64,000 nt of DNA from JAVSMW01 sp032027005 (GCA_032027005.1 JAVSMW010000004.1:216093-280092), one strand, 5' to 3'. Shown: positions 49,174-58,007, numbered from the stretch's first letter. Numbers and translations are program-made. The notes: generated from the sequence alone by a model not told the origin.

Positions 49174-50910
49174 TTAATCTGCACAAACCGCACATCTTTC
49201 TCCAAAATTATCCGGTTCTTTATCCTTACCGGCAAACCTCATCACCTGGTTCTCCCGCGAGCCTTCCCTGAATATTGTCAGGCCTTTGCAGCCCAATTTC
49301 CAGGCGGTGAAAAAAGCCTGCCGGACATCTTCTACAGTGGCTCCGTTAGGAAAATTAATGGTTTTCGAAACAGCATTGTCAACATGCCGCTGGAAGGCTG
49401 CCTGTACTTTGATATGCCATTCGGCCGGTATTTCAAAAGCTGTGGCAAACACACTGCGGACATCCTCAGGTACACCTGTGATATCCCGGAGACTTCCTTT
49501 CTCGTTAACTTCCTCCATTAAGCCCGGAGTTAGAAATCCCCGTCTTTCACCTACTTCCGCAAAATACGGATAAGTAACCGCGAACTTGTTCCCCTCCAGG
49601 GCTTCTTTGATAAAATTCAAACCTAACAAAGGCTCAATGCCGCTGGAAGTGCCGGCCAGCAGGGATAAGGTGCCGGTGGGGGCGATTGTTGTTACTGTGG
49701 CATTACGCATTGATCCTTTAAAAACGCTTTTTTTCATATTGAAAAAGCTTCCTTTTTCCTCACTCAGCCTGGTACTGGCTTCTCTGGCCTTACGATTTAT
49801 AAAGCCCATGAGCGTATTCGCCGTTTCAATGGCTGCATCTGATGCATAAGGTATACCTAATCGTATCAGGAAGTCGGCAAAACCCATAATTCCCAGGCCA
49901 ATCTTCCTGTTACCTTGAGCCAAAGCTTCTGTCTCAGGAAACGGGTAGTAATTAACATCAATCACATTATCCAAAAAACGAACCGCCGTCAAAATATCCC
50001 GTTCTAACAAATCCCAATCAATCTCGTAGTTCCCTCCGTTGATTCTTAAATATTGAGGCAGGTTTAGACTGCCCAGGTTACAGCACTCATAGCCAAACAA
50101 AGGCTGTTCACCGCACGGATTTGTGGCCTCAAGCCTGCCCAGACCGGGGACAGTATTGGCCTCATTGATCCTGTCCATAAATAATATCCCCGGCTCGCCA
50201 TTATCCCAGGCCGCCATAACCATAGCCTCAAACAAATCACAGGCCTTAACCTGCCTCGAAGGATTCCCGGTTCTGGGGTTAACCAAAGTAACACTGCCGC
50301 CATGAGCGGATTTATTCATAAATTCATTGCTAACTCCCACCGATAAATTAAAGTTAGCCAAAATCCCTTCTTCCTGCTTAGCGGCAATAAATTCAAAAAT
50401 ATCAGGATGCGAGTATTTCATGACAGCCATATTGGCACCACGCCGCATCCCTCCCTGTTTAACGGCATCAGTAGCACAGTTGAAAGCTTTGATAAAGGGC
50501 AGTGGTCCTGACGCAACACCGCCGGTGGAAGATACCGGATCACCGGACGGTCGGATATCTGAGAAAGAGAAACCTGTCCCACCGCCGGTCTTATGAACCA
50601 GAGCGGCCCGTTTCATTGTCCCAAATATTCCTTCAATAGAATCAGGGACCGGCAGGACAAAACAAGCAGCCAACTGACCGTTTTTTCGCCCGGCATTGGC
50701 CAATGTAGGACTGTTAGGAAAAAACCTCTTCGCGAGCATTATGGAATAAAAAGACTCTTCCCAAAAAGCCTGGTCTTTTTCTACCGCGGCCACTGTCCGT
50801 GCTACCCTCATCAACAGCTGTTCCGGAACCTCGATAACCTCTCCGGCAGCATTCTTCAAAAGGTAGCGTTTCTCAAGAATACTTATGGCATCTTCGGAAA
50901 AACCTGTCAT
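49174..50910 (-). CDS. nrdJ: Adenosylcobalamin-dependent ribonucleotide reductase (class II)
   Basis: Makes deoxyribonucleotides without oxygen, using a cob(II)alamin radical. Motifs seen: FFPNSPTLANAG, KTGGGTGFSFSDIRP, ATNPCGEQPL with the radical cysteine region, CCNLGSLNLPQ, and PTGTLSLLAGTSSGIEP. The C-terminus ends in CAVCAD, the shuttle cysteine pair. About 578 aa, the short form with no N-terminal ATP-cone or insertion. I start it at ATG 50910; upstream residues (MSEAKGMDIF) come from a repeated element shared with the CbtB-like gene. No NrdAB/NrdD gene is present in the window. Confidence 0.95.
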   Translation of the reverse strand: MTGFSEDAISILEKRYLLKNAAGEVIEVPEQLLMRVARTVAAVEKDQAFWEESFYSIMLAKRFFPNSPTLANAGRKNGQLAACFVLPVPDSIEGIFGTMKRAALVHKTGGGTGFSFSDIRPSGDPVSSTGGVASGPLPFIKAFNCATDAVKQGGMRRGANMAVMKYSHPDIFEFIAAKQEEGILANFNLSVGVSNEFMNKSAHGGSVTLVNPRTGNPSRQVKACDLFEAMVMAAWDNGEPGILFMDRINEANTVPGLGRLEATNPCGEQPLFGYECCNLGSLNLPQYLRINGGNYEIDWDLLERDILTAVRFLDNVIDVNYYPFPETEALAQGNRKIGLGIMGFADFLIRLGIPYASDAAIETANTLMGFINRKAREASTRLSEEKGSFFNMKKSVFKGSMRNATVTTIAPTGTLSLLAGTSSGIEPLLGLNFIKEALEGNKFAVTYPYFAEVGERRGFLTPGLMEEVNEKGSLRDITGVPEDVRSVFATAFEIPAEWHIKVQAAFQRHVDNAVSKTINFPNGATVEDVRQAFFTAWKLGCKGLTIFREGSRENQVMRFAGKDKEPDNFGERCAVCAD

Positions 50911-50915
50911 AAATA

Positions 50916-51104
50916 TATCCATTCCTTTCGCTTCGCTCAAGGCACAAAACGTAATGAAATATATTGGCTTTGAGCTACTTTTATACTATTCTACAGCCAT
51001 AGGGANATTTCTTGCTAATCCATATCTTTTTTAAGTCATCAACTGATGGCTTGTTTGCTATACCTTTTTACTTTAAAGGTTATTATAGCTAACTATTTCA
51101 GACT
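50916..51104 (-). repeat. Dispersed 189-bp element, copy 2 (upstream of nrdJ)
   Basis: The partner of 24745-24930. It has the identical 43-bp gene-side end, the same central landmarks (TTCTTG, AATCCATAT, GTCATCAAC, GATGGCTTG), an N at 51006 and the far end TTTCAGACT. It has the same orientation relative to the downstream gene. Confidence 0.85.
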
Positions 51105-51153
51105 TGACACTTCCTTTACCATATTCGTTAATGATAATTGTTTCCCCAACCAT
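51073..51153 (-). CDS. Very short reading frame cut by the repeat
   Basis: 26 codons (MVGETIIINEYGKGSVKSEI and six more) with a strong AGGAGG site 9 nt before ATG 51151-51153. The last nine codons are inside the repeated element. It is either the stump of a longer gene cut by the insertion or a leader peptide. No family can be assigned. Confidence 0.35.
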   Translation of the reverse strand: MVGETIIINEYGKGSVKSEIVSYNNL

Positions 51154-51188
51154 CTGCGTATATCCTCCTTTTTTCCCGGCATGCACCC

Positions 51189-51252
51189 CGCTCCATAATG
51201 AACTAAAAAACCTTGCTGTCAACCAGCAAGGTTTTGTGTTCATTATGGAGCG
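51189..51252 (-). terminator. Terminator of the four-tRNA operon, with extended inverted repeat
   Basis: The core hairpin ACCTTGCTG/CAGCAAGGT with T-run on the minus strand (51205-51236). It is nested inside perfect 15-nt arms CGCTCCATAATGAAC (51189-51203) and its complement (51238-51252). The second arm contains the 3' end of tRNA-Gly (CGCTCCA). Confidence 0.85.
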
Positions 51253-51320
51253 GAAGACGGGATTCGAACCCGCGACCCTCGCCTTGGCAAGGCGATGCTC
51301 TACCACTGAGCCACTTCCGC
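51246..51320 (-). tRNA. tRNA-Gly, anticodon GCC
   Basis: 75 nt with CCA. The acceptor is GCGGAAG with CTTCCGC, the anticodon loop TTGCCAA (GCC). Confidence 0.97.
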
Positions 51321-51330
51321 ATTAGCTTTA

Positions 51331-51406
<76 letters not shown>

Positions 51407-51414
51407 AAGTTAGA

Positions 51415-51491
51415 TGGCGGAGCTGACGAGATTCGAACTCGCGATCTCCTGCGTGACAGGCAGGCATGTTAGGCCTCTACACCACAGCTCC
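51415..51491 (-). tRNA. tRNA-Asp, anticodon GTC
   Basis: 77 nt with CCA. The acceptor is GGAGCTG/CAGCTCC with discriminator G, the anticodon loop CTGTCAC (GTC). Confidence 0.97.
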
Positions 51492-51500
51492 GTTTATTAA

Positions 51501-51576
<76 letters not shown>

Positions 51577-51598
51577 GTTTGTCGCACCGACAAGATTT

Positions 51599-51627
51599 AG
51601 TATACACAATCCAGCCGAAGAAGTCAA
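51599..51627 (-). promoter_or_regulatory. Promoter of the tRNA Val-Asp-Phe-Gly operon
   Basis: On the minus strand TTGACT (51622-51627), 17 nt, TATACT (51599-51604), about 23 nt before tRNA-Val. Confidence 0.8.
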
Positions 51628-51745
51628 ATGTATTTTTTGGTTAGTCGCAATTTTTTTCTTCGGTCTAAATGCCTCAAATCCGTTTCGTCCGTAGTGCTGA
51701 ACTAACAGATTACTTGATCTATGTTAGCGAAACTTTTGCAGTTTG

Positions 51746-52630
51746 TCAAGTAGTTGGATTTGAAAAATCAGAGGATTTTGTATAGGCCATAATCGATTCC
51801 CTGATTAGTTTAGCTCCCAAAAGAGCGGTTCTCTCGGACTGATCATATCCGGGTGCAATTTCCACAATATCCATACCGATAACATTGAGGTCCTGCATAG
51901 CATGAATTGCCTCAATCATTTCCCGGGAAGAAATTCCGGCGGGTTCTACAGTCCCCGTCCCCGGGGCAAAGGCTGGATCCACCACATCTATATCAATAGT
52001 AATATAAACGGGCTTGTCGCCTATAATAGGCAAAGACTTTTTGAGGGGGGCAATAACCCTGTCAATAAACATATTTGTGTTGGATTTGGCATAAGCAAAT
52101 TCTTCCTTGGTACCCGAGCGAATGCCAAATTGATAAAGGTTCTGCCCGCCGATGATCTCCGCGACCTTCATCATTACAGTGGCATGGGAGTTAAATTCGC
52201 CGAGGTAATCGAGCCTGAGGTCGGCGTGGGCATCAAATTGAATCACTGTCAAATCAGCAAAATGTTTGGCAGTTTCCTTGATGATCGGATAAGTAATAAG
52301 ATGCTCTCCCCCAATGTAGATGGGAAACTTCCTGTCTTGGCAGATCTGGGCCGCCACCTGACCTATTCTGTCTAAGCTCAAAGGCACATTGCCAATGGGT
52401 AAATTAATATCTCCCCAATCATAGAAGGTGTAATCAGCCAAATCTTTTTGCTGGTATACACTGTATTCTTCTAAAGCATAAGACACATGACGCAGTGCCT
52501 GGGGAGCAAATCTGGACCCGGGACGATAACTGACTGTATAGTCCATGGGTACCCCAACAATTACAGTACCGGCTTCCTCGTAGGAGTCGGAGCTTCCCAT
52601 AAAGTTATTGGACCTTTCTACCAGCCCCAT
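51746..52630 (-). CDS. speB: Agmatinase
   Basis: Converts agmatine to putrescine and urea. It has the manganese-binding motifs of the ureohydrolase family: YIGGEHLITYP (GGEH), QFDAHADLRLDY (DAHAD) and ITIDIDVVDPAFAPGTGTVEP. About 294 aa. The start at ATG 52630 is preceded by AGAGGTGA. It lies 14 nt after speE, so the two form a polyamine operon: putrescine from SpeB feeds SpeE. No arginine decarboxylase is in the window. Confidence 0.95.
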   Translation of the reverse strand: MGLVERSNNFMGSSDSYEEAGTVIVGVPMDYTVSYRPGSRFAPQALRHVSYALEEYSVYQQKDLADYTFYDWGDINLPIGNVPLSLDRIGQVAAQICQDRKFPIYIGGEHLITYPIIKETAKHFADLTVIQFDAHADLRLDYLGEFNSHATVMMKVAEIIGGQNLYQFGIRSGTKEEFAYAKSNTNMFIDRVIAPLKKSLPIIGDKPVYITIDIDVVDPAFAPGTGTVEPAGISSREMIEAIHAMQDLNVIGMDIVEIAPGYDQSERTALLGAKLIRESIMAYTKSSDFSNPTT

Positions 52631-52644
52631 CAATATCACCTCTT

Positions 52645-53472
52645 CTACTTAATCAGGTCAGACACAAAATTTGGCAGCCTGAATGCTCCCAAATGCAAAT
52701 TGGGATTATAATATTTAGTCGGATAAGACAGAGCTTTGCCAGTGTCAATTGCTTCCGGGTCATATTTCTTCGAGCCCATAGTAAAGGACCATAACCCGCT
52801 GGGGTAGGTGGGGATACTGGCCAAATAAAGTTTGGTCACAGGAAAAGTTTTAGCTATGTCACGATAACAACCGGTAATTAGATTACCATTAAAAAAGGGT
52901 GACTCCGTTTGAGCTACAAACAGCCCGTCCTCCTTTAAAGCAGCGAAAATCGATTGATAAAAGTTTCCTGAAAACAGTTCAACAGCAGGCCCTACAGGCT
53001 CGGTAGAGTCCACCATAATCACATCATATGTATTGGGATTTTCCCTGACATGTTTGATGCCATCATCATATATTACGGTAACTTTGGGATTATCCAGAGC
53101 GCAGCTGATTTCAGGCAAAAATTCTCTGGATACCTCAACGACTCTCCGGTCAATTTCAACCAAAGTCGCTTTTTCGACCAGCGGATGCTTAACAATCTCC
53201 CTTATTACCCCTCCGTCTCCGCCGCCAATAACCAGAACATTCTTCGGGCATGGATGGGTATTGAGTGGAACATGGCTGATCATTTCATGATAAACATACT
53301 CATCTCTGATCGTAGTCATAACCATCCCGTCCAGCACGAGCATTCGGCCAAATTCCACGGTGTCGATGACAGCTAAATCCTGAAATTCAGTTTTTTCCGC
53401 ATGCAGAGTCTGAGTAATTTTACAGGTAATCCCAAAATTTTCCGTTTGCTTTTCTGTGTACCATAGTTCCAT
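52645..53472 (-). CDS. speE: Spermidine synthase
   Basis: Transfers the aminopropyl group from decarboxylated SAM to putrescine. It has the family block VLVIGGGDGGVIREI (cofactor loop), VEIDRRVVEVSREFLPEI, DDGIKHV and DVIMVDSTEPVGPA (catalytic Asp). About 275 aa. The start at ATG 53472 follows GGGAGG, in MELWYTEKQTENFGI, the usual N-terminus. First gene of speE-speB. Confidence 0.96.
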   Translation of the reverse strand: MELWYTEKQTENFGITCKITQTLHAEKTEFQDLAVIDTVEFGRMLVLDGMVMTTIRDEYVYHEMISHVPLNTHPCPKNVLVIGGGDGGVIREIVKHPLVEKATLVEIDRRVVEVSREFLPEISCALDNPKVTVIYDDGIKHVRENPNTYDVIMVDSTEPVGPAVELFSGNFYQSIFAALKEDGLFVAQTESPFFNGNLITGCYRDIAKTFPVTKLYLASIPTYPSGLWSFTMGSKKYDPEAIDTGKALSYPTKYYNPNLHLGAFRLPNFVSDLIK

Positions 53473-53693
53473 CCAAAATTCCTCCCTATTGCTTGTAATA
53501 ACTGACCCATCCTGATTATTTTGCATCTTTGCAACATTGAATATTATAACAGAATTTTTTAAAAAATAAAGAAAAATAATATTTTTTGATTCTCAGTGAT
53601 TATGCGTGGTCCGTCTAAGTTGATGTCGTATATTGTAAGGTCAGAAGTGGCAATATAAAAATGTTCCTATATTCTTTTAAGGAGGCGTATGTT

Positions 53694-54176
53694 TTGTCAA
53701 AAACTGTAATTGGGGTCTTTGCATCCCGTGACCAGGCGGAAAAAGCTGTTTCTGAGCTTCGCAACAAAGGATTTGAAAAAGAAATCTCTATTCTGGCCAA
53801 AGATGATCAGTCATATGAAGGAACTGACCAAAACACCAAGATGTTCGGCGGCGATTCCTTGGCTGATGGTGCCACTACCGGCGGCGTTATCGGCGGTATA
53901 GCCGGTTTAGCCATCGGAGCAGGTGCACTGGCTATCCCCGGACTTGGACCTATCATCGCTGCCGGCCCTATTGCCGGGATGCTGTCAGGCGCTGCTACAG
54001 GCGGAATTGCCGGAGGCCTGGCTGATTGGGGAATTCCTGAGGACCGCGGCAGATACTACGAAGGAAAAGTTAAAGAAGGCCGCATTGTCGCCACAGTAAA
54101 AACTGACGATAATAAAATTAATTCAGCCGCAGATATTCTGCGCAAAAACGGGGCCCAAGACGTCGAAACTCATTAG
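53694..54176 (+). CDS. General stress protein 17M-like (YflT-type) protein
   Basis: 160 aa. The N-terminal domain begins SKTVIGVFASRDQAEKAVSELRNKGF, the pattern of YflT/GsiB-like stress proteins. A Gly/Ala-rich hydrophobic middle follows (TTGGVIGGIAGLAIGAGALA and GAATGGIAGGLAD), like a glycine-zipper membrane hairpin, then a basic, acidic end with VATVKTDDNKINSAADILRKNGA. The start is TTG 53694 behind AAGGAGG. It is monocistronic with a terminator. Probably membrane-associated and stress-related; the function is unknown. Confidence 0.8.
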   Translation: MSKTVIGVFASRDQAEKAVSELRNKGFEKEISILAKDDQSYEGTDQNTKMFGGDSLADGATTGGVIGGIAGLAIGAGALAIPGLGPIIAAGPIAGMLSGAATGGIAGGLADWGIPEDRGRYYEGKVKEGRIVATVKTDDNKINSAADILRKNGAQDVETH

Positions 54177-54186
54177 TAAGATTAAA

Positions 54187-54220
54187 GTCACCACCATGAA
54201 AATTGGTGGTGACTTTTTTT
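54187..54220 (+). terminator. Terminator after the stress protein gene
   Basis: GTCACCACC-ATGAAAATT-GGTGGTGAC followed by TTTTTTT. Confidence 0.92.
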
Positions 54221-54305
54221 AAAATTAATTATTTTGCTAGCAGGATTAAGACCTAAAAACACGTAATAAATTATCTAAAGAGTAATGATAAAGGGGGTCT
54301 ATGGG

Positions 54306-55349
54306 ATGACAGAAAATCCTTTGCAGGTCCTGCAAAAAAGCCGCGATTTGCTGGGTAAACCGGTTATATCTTTAATGGGGGATGAACTTGGCAGTGTTGC
54401 CAGGATTATTGCCGAACCTGTCGGCGGGTCAGTAGTTGGCGTAACCTTATCTGTAAAAGGGTGGTTTAAAGGGGAAAAAGCGGTTGAGTTTTCGTCAATA
54501 AGTTCCTTTGGAGATTATGCCTTAACTGTTAAAGAAAATGACCTGGTTGTGCCTCTCAACACTTTATCAACACTGGAAAAAACAGCTCAGGAATGTAATC
54601 TGTATGGAATGCGGATTATTACTCCTGAAGGCAAACTGATTGGCACTGTTGAGGATTATTATTTTGACATCAAGACAGGTACTATCATTAAGTACATATT
54701 AACCGGCGGTATCATCAAAACTCTCTTTAAAGGGCACGCTGGAATTCCTGCCGAAAGTATCTCTAAAATTGGTAAAGATGTTATCATTGCCATGGCTGGC
54801 GTAGAAGAAAAAATAGAGAACGAAGAAGGCGGCCTGCATGATAACCTGGAAACCTTAAAGGACGAATTAGACCACTTTAAAAATGACCTGGGACAATGGA
54901 AGGACGATGCCGAAAAGGTTTGGGACAATACAAGATCAAGGGCTCTGGAACTAACCAGAACAGTTGGTGAAAATCTCAAAACCGCCGCTGAAGGCAGCAA
55001 AGATACCGGTAAAAAGCTTTTTTCCAAAACAGGGGAAATGTTGACAGAAAAGAAAAGTCAGCTAAAAAACTCCTATGAAATGTGGCTGGATCGCCTCCAG
55101 TCTGTAAAAAGCGGGGCGGAAAAACCTTTGGCCGACAATGAGCTGCAGGCTCTGATCGGACTTGCGGCAGCCCAAACCATCACAGACGACCAGGGAGTCG
55201 TAATCGTTGCCCAGAACTCTGTAATTACGCAAACTATCATAGATGAGGCCCAAAAGGCCGGAAAACTCAAAGAACTGCTGATTGCCCTGGCCACCAGGGA
55301 TCTGGAAGACCAGATTAAATCTATAGAAGATGAGACGAAAATTCCATAG
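54306..55349 (+). CDS. PRC-barrel domain protein with coiled coil
   Basis: About 347 aa. Two PRC-barrel domains, at about 10-85 (LLGKPVISLMGDELGSVARIIAEP) and 90-160 (LYGMRIITPEGKLIGTVEDYYFD), as in proteins that act in RNA processing or photosynthetic reaction centres. A charged coiled-coil region (about 185-275) and a C-terminal helical part follow (LQALIGLAAAQTITDDQG), which resembles PRC/YlmC-type sporulation and stress proteins. The start at ATG 54306 follows AAAGGGGGT. The role is unknown; it lies next to the stress protein gene on the same strand. Confidence 0.82.
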   Translation: MTENPLQVLQKSRDLLGKPVISLMGDELGSVARIIAEPVGGSVVGVTLSVKGWFKGEKAVEFSSISSFGDYALTVKENDLVVPLNTLSTLEKTAQECNLYGMRIITPEGKLIGTVEDYYFDIKTGTIIKYILTGGIIKTLFKGHAGIPAESISKIGKDVIIAMAGVEEKIENEEGGLHDNLETLKDELDHFKNDLGQWKDDAEKVWDNTRSRALELTRTVGENLKTAAEGSKDTGKKLFSKTGEMLTEKKSQLKNSYEMWLDRLQSVKSGAEKPLADNELQALIGLAAAQTITDDQGVVIVAQNSVITQTIIDEAQKAGKLKELLIALATRDLEDQIKSIEDETKIP

Positions 55350-55352
55350 AAA

Positions 55353-55376
55353 GAGGGTGCCCTAGGCACCTTCTTT
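55353..55376 (+). terminator. Terminator after the PRC-barrel gene
   Basis: AGAGGGTGCC-CTA-GGCACCTTCT followed by TTTATTTCCC; it also faces the convergent flhB-like gene. Confidence 0.8.
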
Positions 55377-55387
55377 TATTTCCCTTT

Positions 55388-55666
55388 TTATTTCCCTTTT
55401 TTATAGCCACGGTCAGTCTCTATGATAAATGCCAGAATTTCAGCCACTACTTTATAAAGCTCAGGAGGTATTTCCTGACCCATCTCCAATTGCCCCAAGG
55501 CTTCAGCCAGAACCGGATCTTTTTCTATAGGGATATTATAGTCCCTGGCAGTCTGTAAAATCTTTTCTACTAGGTGGCCCGCTCCTTTAGCCAAAACCCG
55601 GGGTACCTTCATTGTTTTACTGTCATACTGCAGGGCAACAGCTATCGATTTTTGGGGATCATCCAT
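55388..55666 (-). CDS. FlhB C-terminal-like export switch protein (YlqH type)
   Basis: 92 aa homologous to the cytoplasmic part of FlhB/YscU, the substrate-specificity switch of flagellar export: SIAVALQYDSKTMKVPRVLAKGAGHLVEKI...YNIPIEKDPVLAEAL. The autocleavage NPTH motif of full FlhB is absent, as in Bacillus YlqH. It lies 22 nt after the FliK-like gene, the same pair as ylqG-ylqH. Confidence 0.92.
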   Translation of the reverse strand: MDDPQKSIAVALQYDSKTMKVPRVLAKGAGHLVEKILQTARDYNIPIEKDPVLAEALGQLEMGQEIPPELYKVVAEILAFIIETDRGYKKGK

Positions 55667-55687
55667 GACAAACTCCTTCCCAGGCCT

Positions 55688-57658
55688 CTATACCCTCAGA
55701 TTTAGTGTAAACAGCCCGGGTCTTTCCGTCTTAGGCTGAAACCAGGCCCCTTCTATCCCTTCGGTCGCTTCGACTCTGGTGGCTGATGAAGTAACCTGGT
55801 AATTCATTTGCCGCAGCTTTTCAAGGAAGGAGTCTTTCATCTTTTCAATCAATTGACCGGCTTTTTCGTTATCACATATAAATTGCAGATGGAGATTTTT
55901 ATAATTAACCTGAACTTCACATCTAACCTGACTTAAGTTTGGTGTCTCAAGTTTTACTTCTACCCGGCAAGAATTAAAATCACGCCTGTTCTTTTGCCCG
56001 TCATACCTGTAGTTAATGAAAAGGCTCAAAGGCTCATCGATGTCTTCAAAGCGAACTGAAGAATACATGACCATAATATTTTCCCGGCCTGGCTCTGTTT
56101 TATTATTAAAACTGTGCAGCGTTTCTAATTTATCCATGACATTTTGGGCTAACTTAAGCAGTTCAATGCTTTCGTGATTGGTATTCCCGCGCAGCCCTTC
56201 AATCATTTTGCCCAGCAAAAGCAAAAGATCCGGCTTAGGGGAAATATTATCCCCCGGCCTGTCTAAAAGTACGTTCAGCCGCGCCATAAATTGTTCTCGG
56301 CCTGCATCATCCAAACCTGGAGCCTTTTGCGCAGCCTCACCTAACCTTTTGACAATATTACTGATAATTTCTCCCTCGTCCACTGCAGGTTCAGATACGC
56401 TGCCGCCTGCGGCGCCGAGACGTGTCTCGGGAATAACGGATTCTGATGCGAGATTTATCGGCGATCCTGCATGAGCAGCCTCTGGATGGTTTACTGCGGC
56501 CTGTATTGATTGGGAGGAAAGGGCGGCAGCTTGATTGGGCTGAGCCTGAAGGGCGGCAGCCTGATTGGGCTGAGCCTGAAGAGCGACAGCCTGATTGGGC
56601 TGAGCCTGAAGAGCGACAGCCTGATTGGGCTGAGCCTGAAGAGCGACAGCCTGATTGGGCTGAGCCTGAAGAGCGACAGCCTGATTGGGCTGAGCCTGAA
56701 GAGCGGCAGCTTGATTGGGCTGAACCTGAAAGGCGGCAGCCTGATTGGGCCGAGCCTGAATAGCAGCAGCCTGATTGGGCTGCCCATGAACGGGTGCAGT
56801 CTGGCCTGTTTGAGCCGGAATAGCCTCAGCCTTGCCTGGCTGGGCCATAGAAACCGCTGTCCCTTGCCCCGGCAGCCGGCCCTGCCCCTGCTGAGCAATA
56901 GGGACTTGTCCCCTGACCTGTCCGGTCCCGGCACCGTCTGGGGATACCAGCTGTCTAAATACACCTGCTAATTTTAGAGCCATGGTTTCCGGAGGGTCAG
57001 CACTGCTCAGCTGCAGATCCCTGATGGACTGGCTCAACTCATAAAAAATTTGTTTTAATTCTCCTTGTACTTGCGGGTTATTGGCTTCCTTAGCCGCTGC
57101 CGCAAGCAGCTTGTCAAGGGCAGCATGTAAAAATTTCATATCTGTAAGGATGCCTTTGACAATCCCCAGCATTTCAGTAGTCAATGGAAGACCCTGATTT
57201 TTCATAAAAGCCGGAATCCAAACATCCTGGACAGGTAGTTTTTGGGTATTCATAAATAGAGACAATTGCCGCACAGTTTCGTGGTTTATGGGCATTTCCA
57301 TTTCAATCAACTGGCCAATTATAGCCCTGTTGACCTCAGTATCCTGCAGATCCAAGTTACGCAGAATACTTAGCAGGACACCGGAATTCATGACTTCCTG
57401 GTTCGGGTTTAGTACCTTTAATACCACCTGACCGTTTTTGACACCCTCCACCAGACATCTTAATTCCTGACCCAGGGATACTTCGGTCTCCAATCTCGCC
57501 ACAATTTCCTGCCCCTGAAAACTAAGCAGTGCAGTTTCACCAACTATTTTTTTTATCCGCACACTTACAACCTGACCGGGGCTAAGCTGTACCGGCTTAA
57601 CACCGGAAACGCCTTTCACAAGATCAACTAACAACTGGCCTATTTCCCCGGTGTGCAT
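55688..57658 (-). CDS. FliK-like flagellar hook-length control protein (YlqG type)
   Basis: 656 aa. An N-terminal region (1-220) is followed by a Gln/Pro/Ala-rich stretch with nine 10-residue repeats (QPNQAVALQA type) and a C-terminal hook-length domain (about 530-640: FINYRYDGQKNRRDFNS, VKLETPNLSQVRCEVQVNYKN and LHLQFICDNEKAGQLI). The repeat length could vary and would act as the spacer of a molecular ruler. It is upstream of the YlqH-like gene and probably translated with it. Other flagellar genes are not in the window. Confidence 0.85.
   Translation of the reverse strand: MHTGEIGQLLVDLVKGVSGVKPVQLSPGQVVSVRIKKIVGETALLSFQGQEIVARLETEVSLGQELRCLVEGVKNGQVVLKVLNPNQEVMNSGVLLSILRNLDLQDTEVNRAIIGQLIEMEMPINHETVRQLSLFMNTQKLPVQDVWIPAFMKNQGLPLTTEMLGIVKGILTDMKFLHAALDKLLAAAAKEANNPQVQGELKQIFYELSQSIRDLQLSSADPPETMALKLAGVFRQLVSPDGAGTGQVRGQVPIAQQGQGRLPGQGTAVSMAQPGKAEAIPAQTGQTAPVHGQPNQAAAIQARPNQAAAFQVQPNQAAALQAQPNQAVALQAQPNQAVALQAQPNQAVALQAQPNQAVALQAQPNQAAALQAQPNQAAALSSQSIQAAVNHPEAAHAGSPINLASESVIPETRLGAAGGSVSEPAVDEGEIISNIVKRLGEAAQKAPGLDDAGREQFMARLNVLLDRPGDNISPKPDLLLLLGKMIEGLRGNTNHESIELLKLAQNVMDKLETLHSFNNKTEPGRENIMVMYSSVRFEDIDEPLSLFINYRYDGQKNRRDFNSCRVEVKLETPNLSQVRCEVQVNYKNLHLQFICDNEKAGQLIEKMKDSFLEKLRQMNYQVTSSATRVEATEGIEGAWFQPKTERPGLFTLNLRV
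56521..56790 (-). repeat. 30-bp tandem repeat, nine copies, in the FliK-like gene
   Basis: The unit is GCGACAGCCTGATTGGGCTG followed by AGCCTGAAGA, with few changes; the centre copies are identical. The frame is kept, giving the 10-residue protein repeat. Confidence 0.95.
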
Positions 57659-57693
57659 ATATCTTCACCCCTTAATTTCTGAGTTGTCTTAAG

Positions 57694-57969
57694 TTAAACC
57701 CGCCAGTGTACAACTTTACTGCGCTGGTAAACTTCTTCAGACTTCAGGCATTTTAAGTAATACATAACCTCTCCGGCATCCGGGTAAAACTGCTGCATCA
57801 TTGGTTCCGGATCATGCAAATAGTGCAGGGCCCAGACTATATCTTCCAATAATTTTTCAAAACCGCGTTCATACGCAGGCTTTTCCAGCAAAATATCATA
57901 TGCCCACCAACCTGTATCTTCACGGGAAGTCTGACCTGATAACATTTTCTCAATTTGTTCGATCAGCAT
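57694..57969 (-). CDS. Small acidic protein, unknown function
   Basis: 91 aa from ATG 57969 (MLIEQIEKMLSGQTSREDTG); a GTG 18 nt earlier is in frame. Rich in Trp and Tyr (DTGWWAYDILLEKPAYE, VWALHYLHDPEPMMQQFY), predicted helical. No family recognised. It sits 36 nt upstream of the FliK-like gene and may share its transcript. Confidence 0.6.
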   Translation of the reverse strand: MLIEQIEKMLSGQTSREDTGWWAYDILLEKPAYERGFEKLLEDIVWALHYLHDPEPMMQQFYPDAGEVMYYLKCLKSEEVYQRSKVVHWRV

Positions 57970-58007
57970 ACCCCGGTTAACCTCCACTTTTTCACCCCAC
58001 TATGTAT

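Noticed and set aside
56521..56790. Regular 30-bp repeats as a CRISPR array
   Set aside because: The units are directly adjacent with no unique spacers and keep the reading frame of the FliK-like gene.
56446..56971. Repetitive plus-strand frames (WAEPEERQPD and LSLKSDSLIG types)
   Set aside because: They are antisense shadows of the FliK-like tandem repeats.
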